Source: Alphaproteobacteria bacterium HGW-Alphaproteobacteria-1 | GTDB taxonomy: Bacteria; Pseudomonadota; Alphaproteobacteria; Rhodobacterales; Rhodobacteraceae | DNA length: 64,000 nucleotides | Direction of reading: 5' to 3' | Assembly (NCBI GenBank): GCA_002842985.1 | Contig: PHEQ01000003.1 | Location: 248,001 to 312,000 of the forward strand | In this document: in pieces, positions 33,100 through 41,319 of the stretch | Layout: every line of letters starts with the position of its first letter | Position numbering within the stretch: position 1 is the stretch's first letter | The notes under the pieces: model-generated | Told to the model about the DNA's origin: nothing | Databases searched by the model: none | Seen by the model: only the letters and a program-made list of their open reading frames with translations | Position numbers and translations under genes: made by a program

Positions 33100-33513
33100 C
33101 TACCTTGACACTTCAATGCGCCCATCGACGGTGACGCGGCCGGTGACTGTGGCGCGCGAGGCAAGGTTCATCACCCGGACGTAATCGCCCGTCCCGGCAC
33201 GGTCGAGTGCGCGGCCTTCGGTTTCGATCCGCAACCCGCCATGGGTATAGATCAGCGGCACCACCTGGTTGCGCTCGATGCTGGCGGGCGGGCCGATATC
33301 GCCGGCGCGGATCGCACGACCGGGATAGAGCGCGACGCGCGCCTCCTGTCCGATGATCGCGTCGAGCCCGGGCAGACCCGCCCCGCCACCGTCGCGCCGG
33401 ATCACGTCCTCGGGTGCTATGATCTCCTGCGGGCGGATCACGCGCAGCGCCTCCACCCGGTCCGCGAGTGCCGGGGCCGCCGAAGTCACGAGGATCGCCA
33501 ACAGCCACCGCAT
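33100..33513 (-). CDS. flgA: Flagellar P-ring assembly chaperone FlgA
   Basis: 137 residues. An N-terminal signal (about 1-18, ending APALA) is followed by a SAF domain with the EIIAPEDVI stretch and YPGRAIRAGDIGPPASIERNQVV, then TVTGRVTVDGRIEV at the end. FlgA assists P-ring formation in the periplasm and is short here, as is usual in alphaproteobacteria. Its ATG shares a base with the flgG stop. Confidence 0.9.
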   Translation of the reverse strand: MRWLLAILVTSAAPALADRVEALRVIRPQEIIAPEDVIRRDGGGAGLPGLDAIIGQEARVALYPGRAIRAGDIGPPASIERNQVVPLIYTHGGLRIETEGRALDRAGTGDYVRVMNLASRATVTGRVTVDGRIEVSR

Positions 33514-34298
33514 CACCGCACCTGTGTCGTGGCCGCAAGCATCTGGTCGGCGGCGGTGATCACCTTTGCATTTAGCTCATAGCCGCGCTGCGCCTCGATC
33601 AATTCGGTGATCTCGCGCACCGGATCGACCGAGCTGTCCTCGAGAAAACCGTGGCGCAGCGTGCCGAGCCCATCCTGTCCGGCGGTTGTCACATTGGCCG
33701 GGCCCGAGGCTTCGGTTTCCAGAAAGAGGTTGCCGCCGATCGCCTCGAGCCCCTTGGCATTGGCAAACCCGACAAGGTTGAGCTGCCCCAGCGACTGTGC
33801 CTCGACCGTATCGTCGAAAAAGGCAAAAACCTCGCCCTCGGCATTGATCGACAGACTGCGCGCATCGTCGGGAATGGTGATCTCGGGCGCGACCGGAAAG
33901 CCTTCGGAGGTCACGATCACCCCTTCGGCCGAACGTTTCAGCGCACCGTCACGTGTATAGCCCGACTGCCCCGAGGGCAGTGTCACCTCGATATAGCCCG
34001 GCCCGTCGATAGCCACATCGAGGTCCCCGCCGGTTGCCCGGAGCGAGCCTTGCGTCAACTCTACCGTCACCGCGGCGGGGCGCACGCCAAGGCCAAGCTG
34101 CACGCCGGTGGGCAGCACCGAGCCGTCGGAGGCCGAGATCGTGCCCGGCCGCGTCACCTGCTGGTAATGCAGATCGGCAAACTCGGCGCGGCGCGCATTG
34201 TAGCCGGTGGTGGACATGTTGGCGAGGTTGTTGGAGATGGTCTCGACCCGCATCTGCTGCGCGGCCATGCCGGTGGCGGCGATCTTGAGAAGTCTCAT
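33513..34298 (-). CDS. flgG: Flagellar distal rod protein FlgG
   Basis: 261 residues. The N-terminal rod signature is present (AATGMAAQQMRVETISNNLANMSTTGYNARR, about 7-37), as is the C-terminal flg_bbr pattern (VREITELIEAQRGYELNAKVI). Length is the standard for FlgG, which forms the distal rod. ATG 34298 has aaggagag upstream. It lies between flgF and flgA in the leftward unit. Confidence 0.95.
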   Translation of the reverse strand: MRLLKIAATGMAAQQMRVETISNNLANMSTTGYNARRAEFADLHYQQVTRPGTISASDGSVLPTGVQLGLGVRPAAVTVELTQGSLRATGGDLDVAIDGPGYIEVTLPSGQSGYTRDGALKRSAEGVIVTSEGFPVAPEITIPDDARSLSINAEGEVFAFFDDTVEAQSLGQLNLVGFANAKGLEAIGGNLFLETEASGPANVTTAGQDGLGTLRHGFLEDSSVDPVREITELIEAQRGYELNAKVITAADQMLAATTQVR

Positions 34299-34310
34299 GG
34301 CGGTCTCTCC

Positions 34311-35024
34311 TTATCGCGTGAAGGTATCGAGCGCGCGGCGGATGCGCTCATGTTCGGCCTCGAGAAAGCTCTGGCCCATTTCATAGGCGCGCTGCACTTC
34401 GATCATGCGCGCCATCTCGGTCAAAGGCTCCACGTTGGAGCCCTCGCGGAAGCCCTGGATGATCTTGCCGTCCTCGACCGGGACGATCGCGCCCCGACTC
34501 TCGAAGAGGTTGCCGCCCACGCGGATGAGCGCCGCGCCCTCTACCGGCTGAAAGAGGCCAAGCTGCGCCAGCGGACGGCCATCCGCGCTCAGCGTGCCGT
34601 CGGCACCAAGTCCGGGGCGGCCTGCGTCGGGCGGGATGAAGACCGGCGCGCCGCCCGCATCAAGCACGCGAAACCCGTCCATCGTCACCAGATCGCCCTC
34701 GCCCGAGAGCGCGAAGGCTCCGCCACGGGTGAGGCGCTCGCCCTCCGGCGTGTCGATCAGGAAAAATCCCGCGCCCTCGATCGCAAAATCGAAGGTGCCG
34801 CCGGTGGCCTCCATCGAGCCCTGCACCTGCGAGGTGACGGGCGTGTTGCCGCGTGCCATCGACAGCGACGGCGCGCCCTCGGCGCGGGCGACGAATTCCG
34901 AGAAGATCATCCCTTCGGCGCGATAGCCGGTGGTTGCCGCATTGGCGATATTGTTGGCGATCATCTGCATCTCGCGCATCAGCCCGGTCTGCCGGGTGAG
35001 CGTGGCATATCCTGCGGCTTCCAT
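34311..35024 (-). CDS. flgF: Flagellar proximal rod protein FlgF
   Basis: 237 residues with the rod-family N-terminus (LMREMQMIANNIANAATTGYRAEG) and C-terminus (PLTEMARMIEVQRAYEMGQSF). The middle domain is shorter than in FlgG, which fits FlgF. It is three bases from the fliQ stop and 12 bases before flgG. Confidence 0.93.
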   Translation of the reverse strand: MEAAGYATLTRQTGLMREMQMIANNIANAATTGYRAEGMIFSEFVARAEGAPSLSMARGNTPVTSQVQGSMEATGGTFDFAIEGAGFFLIDTPEGERLTRGGAFALSGEGDLVTMDGFRVLDAGGAPVFIPPDAGRPGLGADGTLSADGRPLAQLGLFQPVEGAALIRVGGNLFESRGAIVPVEDGKIIQGFREGSNVEPLTEMARMIEVQRAYEMGQSFLEAEHERIRRALDTFTR

Positions 35025-35027
35025 GTT

Positions 35028-35297
35028 TCAGCCTCCGATGATGAGCGGCACGAGCCGGTCCTGAAAAAACGCCACGAGTGTCTGGGTCATGAACCCCATG
35101 CTGAGCCAGAACACGAGCACGATGGCCCCGAGTTTGGGCACGAAGGTCAGCGTCATTTCCTGGATCGAGGTGAGCGCCTGAAAAAGACCGATGATCAGCC
35201 CGCCCACCAGGGCCACGCTCAGGATCGGCAACGAGATCAACAGCGAGACCCAGAGCGCCTCGCGCAGCGTGTCGAAAAAGAGGATTTCCTCGCGCAT
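35028..35297 (-). CDS. fliQ: Flagellar export gate protein FliQ
   Basis: 89 residues with two membrane helices and the family pattern (SIQEMTLTFVPK between them). FliQ caps the FliP/FliR gate. I chose ATG 35297, since a longer frame would run into fliE. It lies between fliE and flgF, so the gate genes are split among three places in the block. Confidence 0.93.
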   Translation of the reverse strand: MREEILFFDTLREALWVSLLISLPILSVALVGGLIIGLFQALTSIQEMTLTFVPKLGAIVLVFWLSMGFMTQTLVAFFQDRLVPLIIGG

Positions 35298-35301
35298 GGC
35301 C

Positions 35302-35589
35302 CTAGACCGGCATCCGCAGGATTTCCTGATAGGCTTCGACCACACGGTCGCGCACCGTCACTGCCGTCTCGACCGCAAGCTCGGTCTGCGCGAGCGCCTG
35401 CACCAGCGCGTGCGGGTCGGCCCCGCCGGTCATGGCCGTCTTTGCCGTCTCTTCGCCCGCGCGCAGCGTGGCTGCGAAATCGCGTGCCAGCGCCTGAAAA
35501 CCTGCGGCGGCATTGGTCCCGGCCTCGGGTTCGGTCGCGGGGCGCAGGGCGGCATAGCCCCGCGCGGCGGAAACTGCACTCACATCCAT
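35302..35589 (-). CDS. fliE: Flagellar hook-basal body protein FliE
   Basis: 95 residues. The conserved C-terminal half (ALVQALAQTELAVETAVTVRDRVVEAYQEILRMPV, about 61-95) is the FliE signature. FliE joins the MS-ring to the rod and is exported first. The ATG has aaggagat upstream. Confidence 0.92.
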   Translation of the reverse strand: MDVSAVSAARGYAALRPATEPEAGTNAAAGFQALARDFAATLRAGEETAKTAMTGGADPHALVQALAQTELAVETAVTVRDRVVEAYQEILRMPV

Positions 35590-35616
35590 TCTGGATCTCC
35601 TTTCCTGATAGGTCGG

Positions 35617-36006
35617 TTATCGGCGCAAGAGGTCCATCAGGCTCGACGACATCTGTCGCGCCTGCTCGAACATCTTGAGATTCGCCTCATAGCTGCGTTG
35701 CGCCTCGCGGGCGTCGGCCATCTCGATCATCAGATCGACATTGGAGCCGTCAAAATGCCCGCTCTCGTCGGCGAGCGGGTGCCCTGGCTCAAAGACCTGG
35801 CGGAGCGCGCTGCGGTCGAGGCGCACCGGCCCGGTCTCGACGCGCCCGGTATCGGCCGCGCCGCGCTCGGGGCGAAAGGCCACGGTCTTGCGCCGGTAGC
35901 CGGGCGTGTCGGCATTGGCCAAGTTCTCGGCGACATGCCGGAGCCGTTGCGACTGCGCCTTGAGCCCGCTTGCCGAGACGCTCAGTGCGTTGGAAAACTC
36001 GCTCAT
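35617..36006 (-). CDS. flgC: Flagellar proximal rod protein FlgC
   Basis: 129 residues. The N-terminal rod motif (SASGLKAQSQRLRHVAENLANADTPGYRRK, about 10-39) and the C-terminal pattern (MADAREAQRSYEANLKMFEQARQM) are typical of FlgC. It follows flgB by 12 bases and precedes fliE. Confidence 0.94.
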   Translation of the reverse strand: MSEFSNALSVSASGLKAQSQRLRHVAENLANADTPGYRRKTVAFRPERGAADTGRVETGPVRLDRSALRQVFEPGHPLADESGHFDGSNVDLMIEMADAREAQRSYEANLKMFEQARQMSSSLMDLLRR

Positions 36007-36018
36007 CGCTCAACCCTC

Positions 36019-36399
36019 CTAGCTGCGTGAAATGGCGGTGCGCAGCACGGTCAGCCCGGACCGGTAGATCGCCAGCGCGCGCCCGTGCTGGCGCTGCACA
36101 TCGACCGCACGAAGCATCTCGGTCTCAAGCGAGACCGAGTTGCCGTTCGGGTCGCGCGCGGCGCCGCGTTCCTCATGTGCCTCGAAGGCCAGCGGGCCGC
36201 TCTGCCCGAAGAGATGGCCGGGTCGCGTCGCACGCATCCCTTGCGTCGCCTCCAGATGGGCCGAGAAGGGCGCAATGTCGCGCGCCGCATAGTCCGGCGT
36301 GTCGGCATTGGCCATGTTCTGCGCCACAACCGCCTGCCGTGCGCCTGCGTGCCGCGCAAGCGCATGGGACAGGCGAAAGACTTCCAGATTTTCAAACAT
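36019..36399 (-). CDS. flgB: Flagellar proximal rod protein FlgB
   Basis: 126 residues with QAVVAQNMANADTPDYAARDI near the N-terminus and a C-terminal helix (LRAVDVQRQHGRALAIYRSG). It begins the leftward flgB-flgC-fliE-fliQ-flgF-flgG-flgA-flgH-fliL2 unit. The 87-base gap to the divergent fliI carries a TTAACC half-site that may serve both units. Confidence 0.92.
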   Translation of the reverse strand: MFENLEVFRLSHALARHAGARQAVVAQNMANADTPDYAARDIAPFSAHLEATQGMRATRPGHLFGQSGPLAFEAHEERGAARDPNGNSVSLETEMLRAVDVQRQHGRALAIYRSGLTVLRTAISRS

Positions 36400-36486
36400 C
36401 GGGGCTTCTCCCTCGATTGGCTTCAACCAAGGCTTAACCCTGATTCGTTTAGAAATCGTTCTCAGGCGATGGTCAGGAGCGATTCC

Positions 36487-37836
36487 ATGAAACAGACGGC
36501 ATTGGCGGGGCTGCGGGCGGAAATCACCGGGTTGAGTGCGGCGCATCCGGTGGGGCGGGTGATCTCGGTGGCGGGCGGGCTCTTGCGGGTCAGCGGGCTG
36601 TCTGGCGTGGCGCGTCTGGGCGACCGGGTGCGCGTTGCCTCGGCGCGCGGGCCGCTCTCGGGCGAGGTCTTGCAGATGGAGGCGGCCGCGCTCTTGATCC
36701 TGCCCGACGAGGCCGCCGAAGGCGTCGCGCTGGGCGACCGTGTGCGTCTCATGGGGCCGTCCGAGATTGCCCCTTCGGATGACTGGATCGGCCGCGTGAT
36801 CGACCCGTTCGGTGTGCCGCTCGATGGCCGCCCGCTGCTGCGCGGGCCGGTCGCGCGGCCCCTGCGCGCCGATCCGCCCGCGCCCGCGCGCCGCCATCCG
36901 CTGGGTGCGCGGCTCGAGACCGGCATGGCCGTGTTCAACACCCTTCTGCCCATCGTGCGCGGGCAGCGGATGGGGCTTTTTGCCGGGTCCGGCGTTGGCA
37001 AATCCATGCTTCTGGGCCATCTCGCGCGGCATATGCAGGCCGATGTCGTCATCGTCGCGCTGATCGGCGAGCGCGGGCGCGAGCTGGGCGAGTTCGTGCG
37101 CCATGTGCTCGGCCCCGAGGGCATGGCGCGCGCGGTGATCGTGGCGGCCACCTCGGACCGCTCGGCACTGGTGCGGCGGCGCTGCGCGCTCGCCGCCATG
37201 GCCGTGGCCGAGCATTTCCGCGATGCGGGCCGACATGTCCTGTTCCTGGCCGATTCGATCACCCGCTTTGCCGAGGCGCATCGCGAGGTGGCCATCGCGG
37301 CGGGCGAGATGCCCGCGCTGCGCGGCTTTCCGCCCTCGACCGCCCACGCGATCATGTCGCTGTGCGAGCGCGCGGGACCGGGCGAGGCGGGGCAGGGCGA
37401 CATCACGGCCTTGCTCACGGTGCTTGTCGCCGGGTCGGACATGGAAGAGCCGGTGGCCGATATCCTGCGCGGGGTGCTCGACGGGCATGTGGTGCTTGAC
37501 CGCGAGATTGCCGAGCGCGGGCGCTATCCGGCCATCGACCTGCTGCGCTCGGTCTCGCGCAGCCTGCCACGGGCGGCGAGCGAAGATGAGAACCGCCTCA
37601 TCGCGCAGGCGCGCCACCTGCTCGGGACCTATGCACGTTCCGAGACGATGGTGCGCGCGGGGCTTTATGCCGAGGGCAGCGATCCCGCGCTCGATCAGGC
37701 GATCCGCATCTGGCCCGAGCTTGACGGCTTTCTGGCCGAGCGCGAACCGGCGGATGCCGCGAACAGCTTTGCCCGTCTCGGCCTTTTGCTGCGTCGTGCG
37801 GGGGCGGGGGGCGGACGGGCTCCCGGGGCGCGATAG
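36487..37836 (+). CDS. fliI: Flagellar export ATPase FliI
   Basis: 449 residues of the F1-beta-like type III secretion ATPase family. The Walker A motif AGSGVGKS is at 166-173, followed by IVALIGERGRELGEF and the VLFLADSITRFAEAHRE Walker B region. FliI with FliH and FliJ powers and guides export. It is divergent from flgB and ends the flagellar block; its regulator FliH is encoded 16 kb away in the block. Confidence 0.95.
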   Translation: MKQTALAGLRAEITGLSAAHPVGRVISVAGGLLRVSGLSGVARLGDRVRVASARGPLSGEVLQMEAAALLILPDEAAEGVALGDRVRLMGPSEIAPSDDWIGRVIDPFGVPLDGRPLLRGPVARPLRADPPAPARRHPLGARLETGMAVFNTLLPIVRGQRMGLFAGSGVGKSMLLGHLARHMQADVVIVALIGERGRELGEFVRHVLGPEGMARAVIVAATSDRSALVRRRCALAAMAVAEHFRDAGRHVLFLADSITRFAEAHREVAIAAGEMPALRGFPPSTAHAIMSLCERAGPGEAGQGDITALLTVLVAGSDMEEPVADILRGVLDGHVVLDREIAERGRYPAIDLLRSVSRSLPRAASEDENRLIAQARHLLGTYARSETMVRAGLYAEGSDPALDQAIRIWPELDGFLAEREPADAANSFARLGLLLRRAGAGGGRAPGAR

Positions 37837-37876
37837 CGTAGGGGCGGTGCCACGACGAAGGCAATGCCGGACCGGG

Positions 37877-38905
37877 TTACAGCGACTCCTCCGGACGAAA
37901 TCCGACGGGGATGCGGTCGGTCCCGTCGAGCATGAGATCGGCCATCACCTCGGCGACCTTTGGGGCCATGCCGAAGCCGATCTTGAAGCCGCCATTGGCG
38001 ATGAAGGCACCCGCGTGCAAGGGGTGGACCCCCAGCATGGGCGCGCGGCTGCGCGCGCGCGGGCGCAGACCGGCCCAGCGCAGGATCACCGGCGCATCCG
38101 CCAGCGCGGGCAGGGCGGCGCGGGCGCGCGCGATCACCTCGTCAAGCTGGGCATCGGTGGTGGTGGGGTCTGCAAAGTCACGCTCGGAGGTGGAGCCGAT
38201 GGCCACGGTGCCGTCCGCGTGCGGCACGATATGCACACCCCCGGCAAAGACCTGCGGCAGGTCGCGCGCGTCAAACGCCAGAAGCGCGGCCTGCCCCTTG
38301 ACGCCGGTGCCGATGGGGCGGCCCAACGCGCCACTCATCTCTGCCAGCCCCGCAACGCCGGTGGCCCAGAGGATGCGCCCCTCCTGCGCGCCCTCGCGCA
38401 CCACTTCGGCACCCTTGCTGCGCAGGGCCGCCACGAGTGCCGCGCAGGCGCGGCGGGGGTGGAGCCGCGCGCTCAGTGTGTCGTGGATGACGAATCCGGC
38501 GGGGCTTGGCGGGCACCAGCCGCCGGTCGCGGGCACCACCTGCCAGAGGGCCTTGCCTTGCCAGAGATGCGCGGCATTCACTTCGCGCGACTGTGCCAGG
38601 CCCAATGCCGCCGCATCCGCCAGCGGCTGTATCCGGCCCAGCCGGGCATAACCGGACGAGACCCCGCCTGCCGCTTCCACCCCGGCCCAGAACGCCTCGG
38701 CCATCACCAGGCTCTCGAACTGGAACGCCTTCTTGGCGTTCCAGTTCTCCGGCACATGCGGGGCAAGCGCGCCGACCACCCCGCCCGAGGCCCCGGCCCC
38801 CGGACCGTGCGGGTCGATCACACGCACCCTCGCGCCGCGCCGCGCGCAGGCCCAGGCCACCGAGAGGCCGAAGATCCCCGCCCCCATCACCGTGATGTCG
38901 GTCAT
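37877..38905 (-). CDS. FAD-dependent oxidoreductase (DAO type), possible MnmC1 counterpart
   Basis: 342 residues of the glycine/D-amino-acid oxidase family. The N-terminal FAD-binding GAGIFGLSVAWACARRG is followed by GASGGVVGALAPHVPENWN and a C-terminal GLRPRARSRAPMLG with IANGGFKIGFGMAP, the second FAD-contact region. It is divergent from mnmD, 54 bases away. In gammaproteobacteria those two functions are fused as MnmC, where the oxidase half removes the carboxymethyl group from wobble cmnm5s2U. I infer the same role, with an amino-acid oxidase as the alternative. Confidence 0.8.
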   Translation of the reverse strand: MTDITVMGAGIFGLSVAWACARRGARVRVIDPHGPGAGASGGVVGALAPHVPENWNAKKAFQFESLVMAEAFWAGVEAAGGVSSGYARLGRIQPLADAAALGLAQSREVNAAHLWQGKALWQVVPATGGWCPPSPAGFVIHDTLSARLHPRRACAALVAALRSKGAEVVREGAQEGRILWATGVAGLAEMSGALGRPIGTGVKGQAALLAFDARDLPQVFAGGVHIVPHADGTVAIGSTSERDFADPTTTDAQLDEVIARARAALPALADAPVILRWAGLRPRARSRAPMLGVHPLHAGAFIANGGFKIGFGMAPKVAEVMADLMLDGTDRIPVGFRPEESL

Positions 38906-38959
38906 TGCCAATTCCCTTGTGCGCCGCCATGGTTCCCGCGCTTTCTAGCGGAGTGCCCC

Positions 38960-39637
38960 ATGCAGGACCAGCAGGCCGGGATCGACTGGCGCGACGGTGA
39001 GGTGCCGGTCTCGACCCGGTTCGACGATCCCTTTTTCAGCCTCGAGGACGGGCTGGCCGAAACGCGGCATGTCTTTCTGTCGGGCAACGATCTGCCCGCG
39101 CGGTTCAGGGACGGGTTTCACATCGCCGAACTGGGCTTCGGCACCGGGCTCAACCTTCTGGCGGTGCTTGCGGCATGGCGGGGCGCGGGCGTGCCGGGGG
39201 CGCTTTGCTATACCAGTTTCGAGGCCTTTCCGATGGCCCCCGCCGATATGCACCGTGCTCAAGCCCGGTTTGCTGAAATCGGAGGGCTGGCAGCGGAGCT
39301 TGCCCCTCATTGGCTGGGGCGCGCGCAGGAAATCACCCTGCCGGACCTGCGTTTCACGCTCGTTGTGGGTGACGCGCGCGAGACGCTAAAGGCTTGGCCG
39401 CATAAGGCCGATGCGTGGTTTCTCGACGGGTTTTCCCCCGCGAAGAACCCCGAGATGTGGCAGCCCGATCTGATGGCAGAGGTCGCGCGCCACACGGTCC
39501 GTGGCGGCACGGCAGCGACCTACACGGCGGCGGGCCATGTCCGGCGGGGCTTGGAGGCGGCGGGCTTTTCTGTCACCCGTGTGCCGGGATACGGGCGCAA
39601 GCGCCACATGACGCGCGCCACACGGGACAGGGCATGA
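38960..39637 (+). CDS. mnmD: tRNA 5-methylaminomethyl-2-thiouridine methyltransferase (MnmD)
   Basis: 225 residues, a SAM-dependent methyltransferase equal to the N-terminal half of MnmC. Motifs are IAELGFGTGLNLL (SAM site) and the family-specific WFLDGFSPAKNPEMW at about 150-164. It adds the last methyl group to nm5s2U34 of tRNAs for Lys, Glu and Gln. The oxidase half is not fused but may be the divergent FAD protein. The stop overlaps the EamA transporter start by four bases. Confidence 0.88.
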   Translation: MQDQQAGIDWRDGEVPVSTRFDDPFFSLEDGLAETRHVFLSGNDLPARFRDGFHIAELGFGTGLNLLAVLAAWRGAGVPGALCYTSFEAFPMAPADMHRAQARFAEIGGLAAELAPHWLGRAQEITLPDLRFTLVVGDARETLKAWPHKADAWFLDGFSPAKNPEMWQPDLMAEVARHTVRGGTAATYTAAGHVRRGLEAAGFSVTRVPGYGRKRHMTRATRDRA

Positions 39638-40500
39638 CCGATCAGAACACACGGCTCGGCATCTGGCTGATGGTGCTCACCACCTTCATCTTTGCGGTGC
39701 AGGACGGCATCTCGCGGCATCTTGCGGGCGAATACAATGTCTTCATGGTGGTGATGATCCGTTACTGGTTTTTCGCCGCCTTCGTCATGGCGGTGGCGGC
39801 GCGCAAGGCGGGCGGTCTCATGGTGGCCGCCGCCACCGCACAGCCGCTCATGCAGGGCTTTCGCGCGCTGCTGCTGGTGGCCGAGATCTGCGTGATGATC
39901 TACGGCTTTACCCTGCTCGGCCTGGTCGAGAGCCACGCGGTCTTTGCCGTCTATCCGCTGCTGGTGGCGGCCCTGTCGGGCCCGGTTCTGGGCGAGCGCG
40001 TCGGCTGGCGGAGATGGGTTGCCATCGGAGTCGGGTTTGTCGGCGTCGTGATCATTCTGGAGCCGGGGTTCGGCGTCTTTCAGCCCGCCGCCGTGGTGCC
40101 GTTCATCGCAGCGCTCATGTTCGCGCTTTACGGGCTGCTCACGCGCTATGTCGCGCGGCGCGACACGGCGGCGACCTCGTTCTTCTGGACCGGCACGGTG
40201 GGCTCTGTCGCCATGACCGCCGTCGGCGTCTGGTTCTGGGAGCCGATGACCGGCCCCGACTGGATCTGGATGGGCGCGCTCTGCATCACCGGGGCGGCGG
40301 GGCATTATACCCTCATCAAATGCTACGAGGTGGCCGAGGCCAGCGCCGTGCAGCCCTTTGCCTATCTGCAACTGCCCTTTGCCAGCACCATCGGCATTCT
40401 GGTTTTTGCCGAGACGATCCGCCTCAACGTGGCGTTTGGCGCGGCGCTCATCGTGGCGGCGGGGCTGTTCACGCTCTGGCGGCAGCGGGTGGCGCGCTGA
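39634..40500 (+). CDS. DMT/EamA family transporter
   Basis: 288 residues with ten predicted membrane helices in two EamA repeats (about 10-140 and 150-285), including the FRALLLVAEICVMIYGF and PVLGERVGWRRWVAIGVGFVGVVI stretches typical of drug/metabolite exporters. The substrate cannot be told. It is coupled to mnmD by overlap but a link to tRNA modification is not expected. Confidence 0.85.
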   Translation: MTDQNTRLGIWLMVLTTFIFAVQDGISRHLAGEYNVFMVVMIRYWFFAAFVMAVAARKAGGLMVAAATAQPLMQGFRALLLVAEICVMIYGFTLLGLVESHAVFAVYPLLVAALSGPVLGERVGWRRWVAIGVGFVGVVIILEPGFGVFQPAAVVPFIAALMFALYGLLTRYVARRDTAATSFFWTGTVGSVAMTAVGVWFWEPMTGPDWIWMGALCITGAAGHYTLIKCYEVAEASAVQPFAYLQLPFASTIGILVFAETIRLNVAFGAALIVAAGLFTLWRQRVAR

Positions 40501-40504
40501 TCGC

Positions 40505-40533
40505 TTGACGCAAGCGGCGGGTCGCGGCTAGAC
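40505..40533 (+). promoter_or_regulatory. Sigma-70-type promoter
   Basis: TTGACG (40505-40510), a 17-base spacer and CTAGAC (40528-40533), placing transcription near 40540 and leaving about 65 bases before the next ATG. It is the best-formed vegetative promoter I see in the window and supports the gene at 40605. Confidence 0.6.
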
Positions 40534-40604
40534 TTCTCACAGTTTCGTGAGCGCGGGTTCGCGCAGGCATATTATTTCAGGAGATCGCTACGGCGATAGG
40601 ATTG

Positions 40605-41075
40605 ATGGGCTGGACGGGGTTCAGGCGCGGGTTGAGAGAGATGCGGCTTGGCCCCGCGCTTCTTGTCCTGCTGCTGAGCGTCCGGGTCGCCACAGCCGCC
40701 GCCGTCGAGTGTCAGCACGAGCTTGCCAATGCCGCACGCGCAGCCGATTCGGCGCAGGAAAGCCTGCGGCTCGAGACGCTCGCGCTTGGTGGGGGGCTGT
40801 GCCTTTTCGAGGATGCCTCCGCGCGTGCCGGAGATGAAAACGGTCCTCACCTCACCTCGCCCTGCCCGTTTTTCAAGTCGCCGGTTGACCTTCCCGAAAT
40901 CGTCACCGATGCCGAGCCGCACGATGCCGTGGTGTCGCACCTTCGGCTTGGTCTTGTTGCCCAACGATCCGCGTCGGATGCGCCCCGGGCCTCTTATCAG
41001 TCGCGCGCGCCCCCCTTCATGGCCGGGGAAGTGCTGGCACGCGCGCCCCGGTCCCGTCCCGTGGATCCTGCCTGA
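40605..41075 (+). CDS. Exported protein, unknown function
   Basis: 156 residues. A hydrophobic signal (MRLGPALLVLLLSVRVATA, from the second ATG at 40641) suggests export; translation could start there or at 40605. Four Cys and a closing segment SYQSRAPPF are notable and recall the ends of DUF2946-type proteins found near copper genes, but the match is too weak to claim. A promoter precedes it and a hairpin follows. Codon use is normal for the window. Confidence 0.5.
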   Translation: MGWTGFRRGLREMRLGPALLVLLLSVRVATAAAVECQHELANAARAADSAQESLRLETLALGGGLCLFEDASARAGDENGPHLTSPCPFFKSPVDLPEIVTDAEPHDAVVSHLRLGLVAQRSASDAPRASYQSRAPPFMAGEVLARAPRSRPVDPA

Positions 41076-41113
41076 CCGGCGGGACCCTCTCCAGCGGGAC
41101 AGGTCAGGCGGAT
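41065..41113 (+). terminator. Hairpin after the exported-protein gene
   Basis: The arm atcctgcctgacc pairs with ggtcaggcggat, allowing one bulged base, around a 24-base loop. The stop codon of the gene lies in the first arm. There is no T-run. Further on, ccctctccagcggg occurs twice (41085 and 41157); the rest of the gap to 41319 shows no gene I can support. Confidence 0.35.
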
Positions 41114-41319
41114 GGCCCGTATTGCGTTCCCTTGCGGTTCTCCTTGGTGCCGGTCGCCCTCTCCAGCGGGCGGACGGCATGACAGGCCCGATCCATGGGC
41201 CGGAGGATGCGCTTGCCAGCCCCCCGAATGGCCCGACAGTTGACGGATTGACGTAACGGCGCACGACGCCCGTGCCGCGTCATCCTTCCCCGAACATCCC
41301 CTGAAAAGAGATACAGACC

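Noticed and set aside
36019..37617. Minus-strand frame of 532 residues spanning flgB and antisense to fliI
   Set aside because: Only its last 126 residues (flgB, from ATG 36399) are recognisable; the rest is a shadow of fliI.
40723..41256. 177-residue frame covering the gap before the outer-membrane protein
   Set aside because: Mostly overlaps the exported-protein gene in another frame, Arg/Pro-rich with no motif; only a short hydrophobic stretch near its end looked gene-like.
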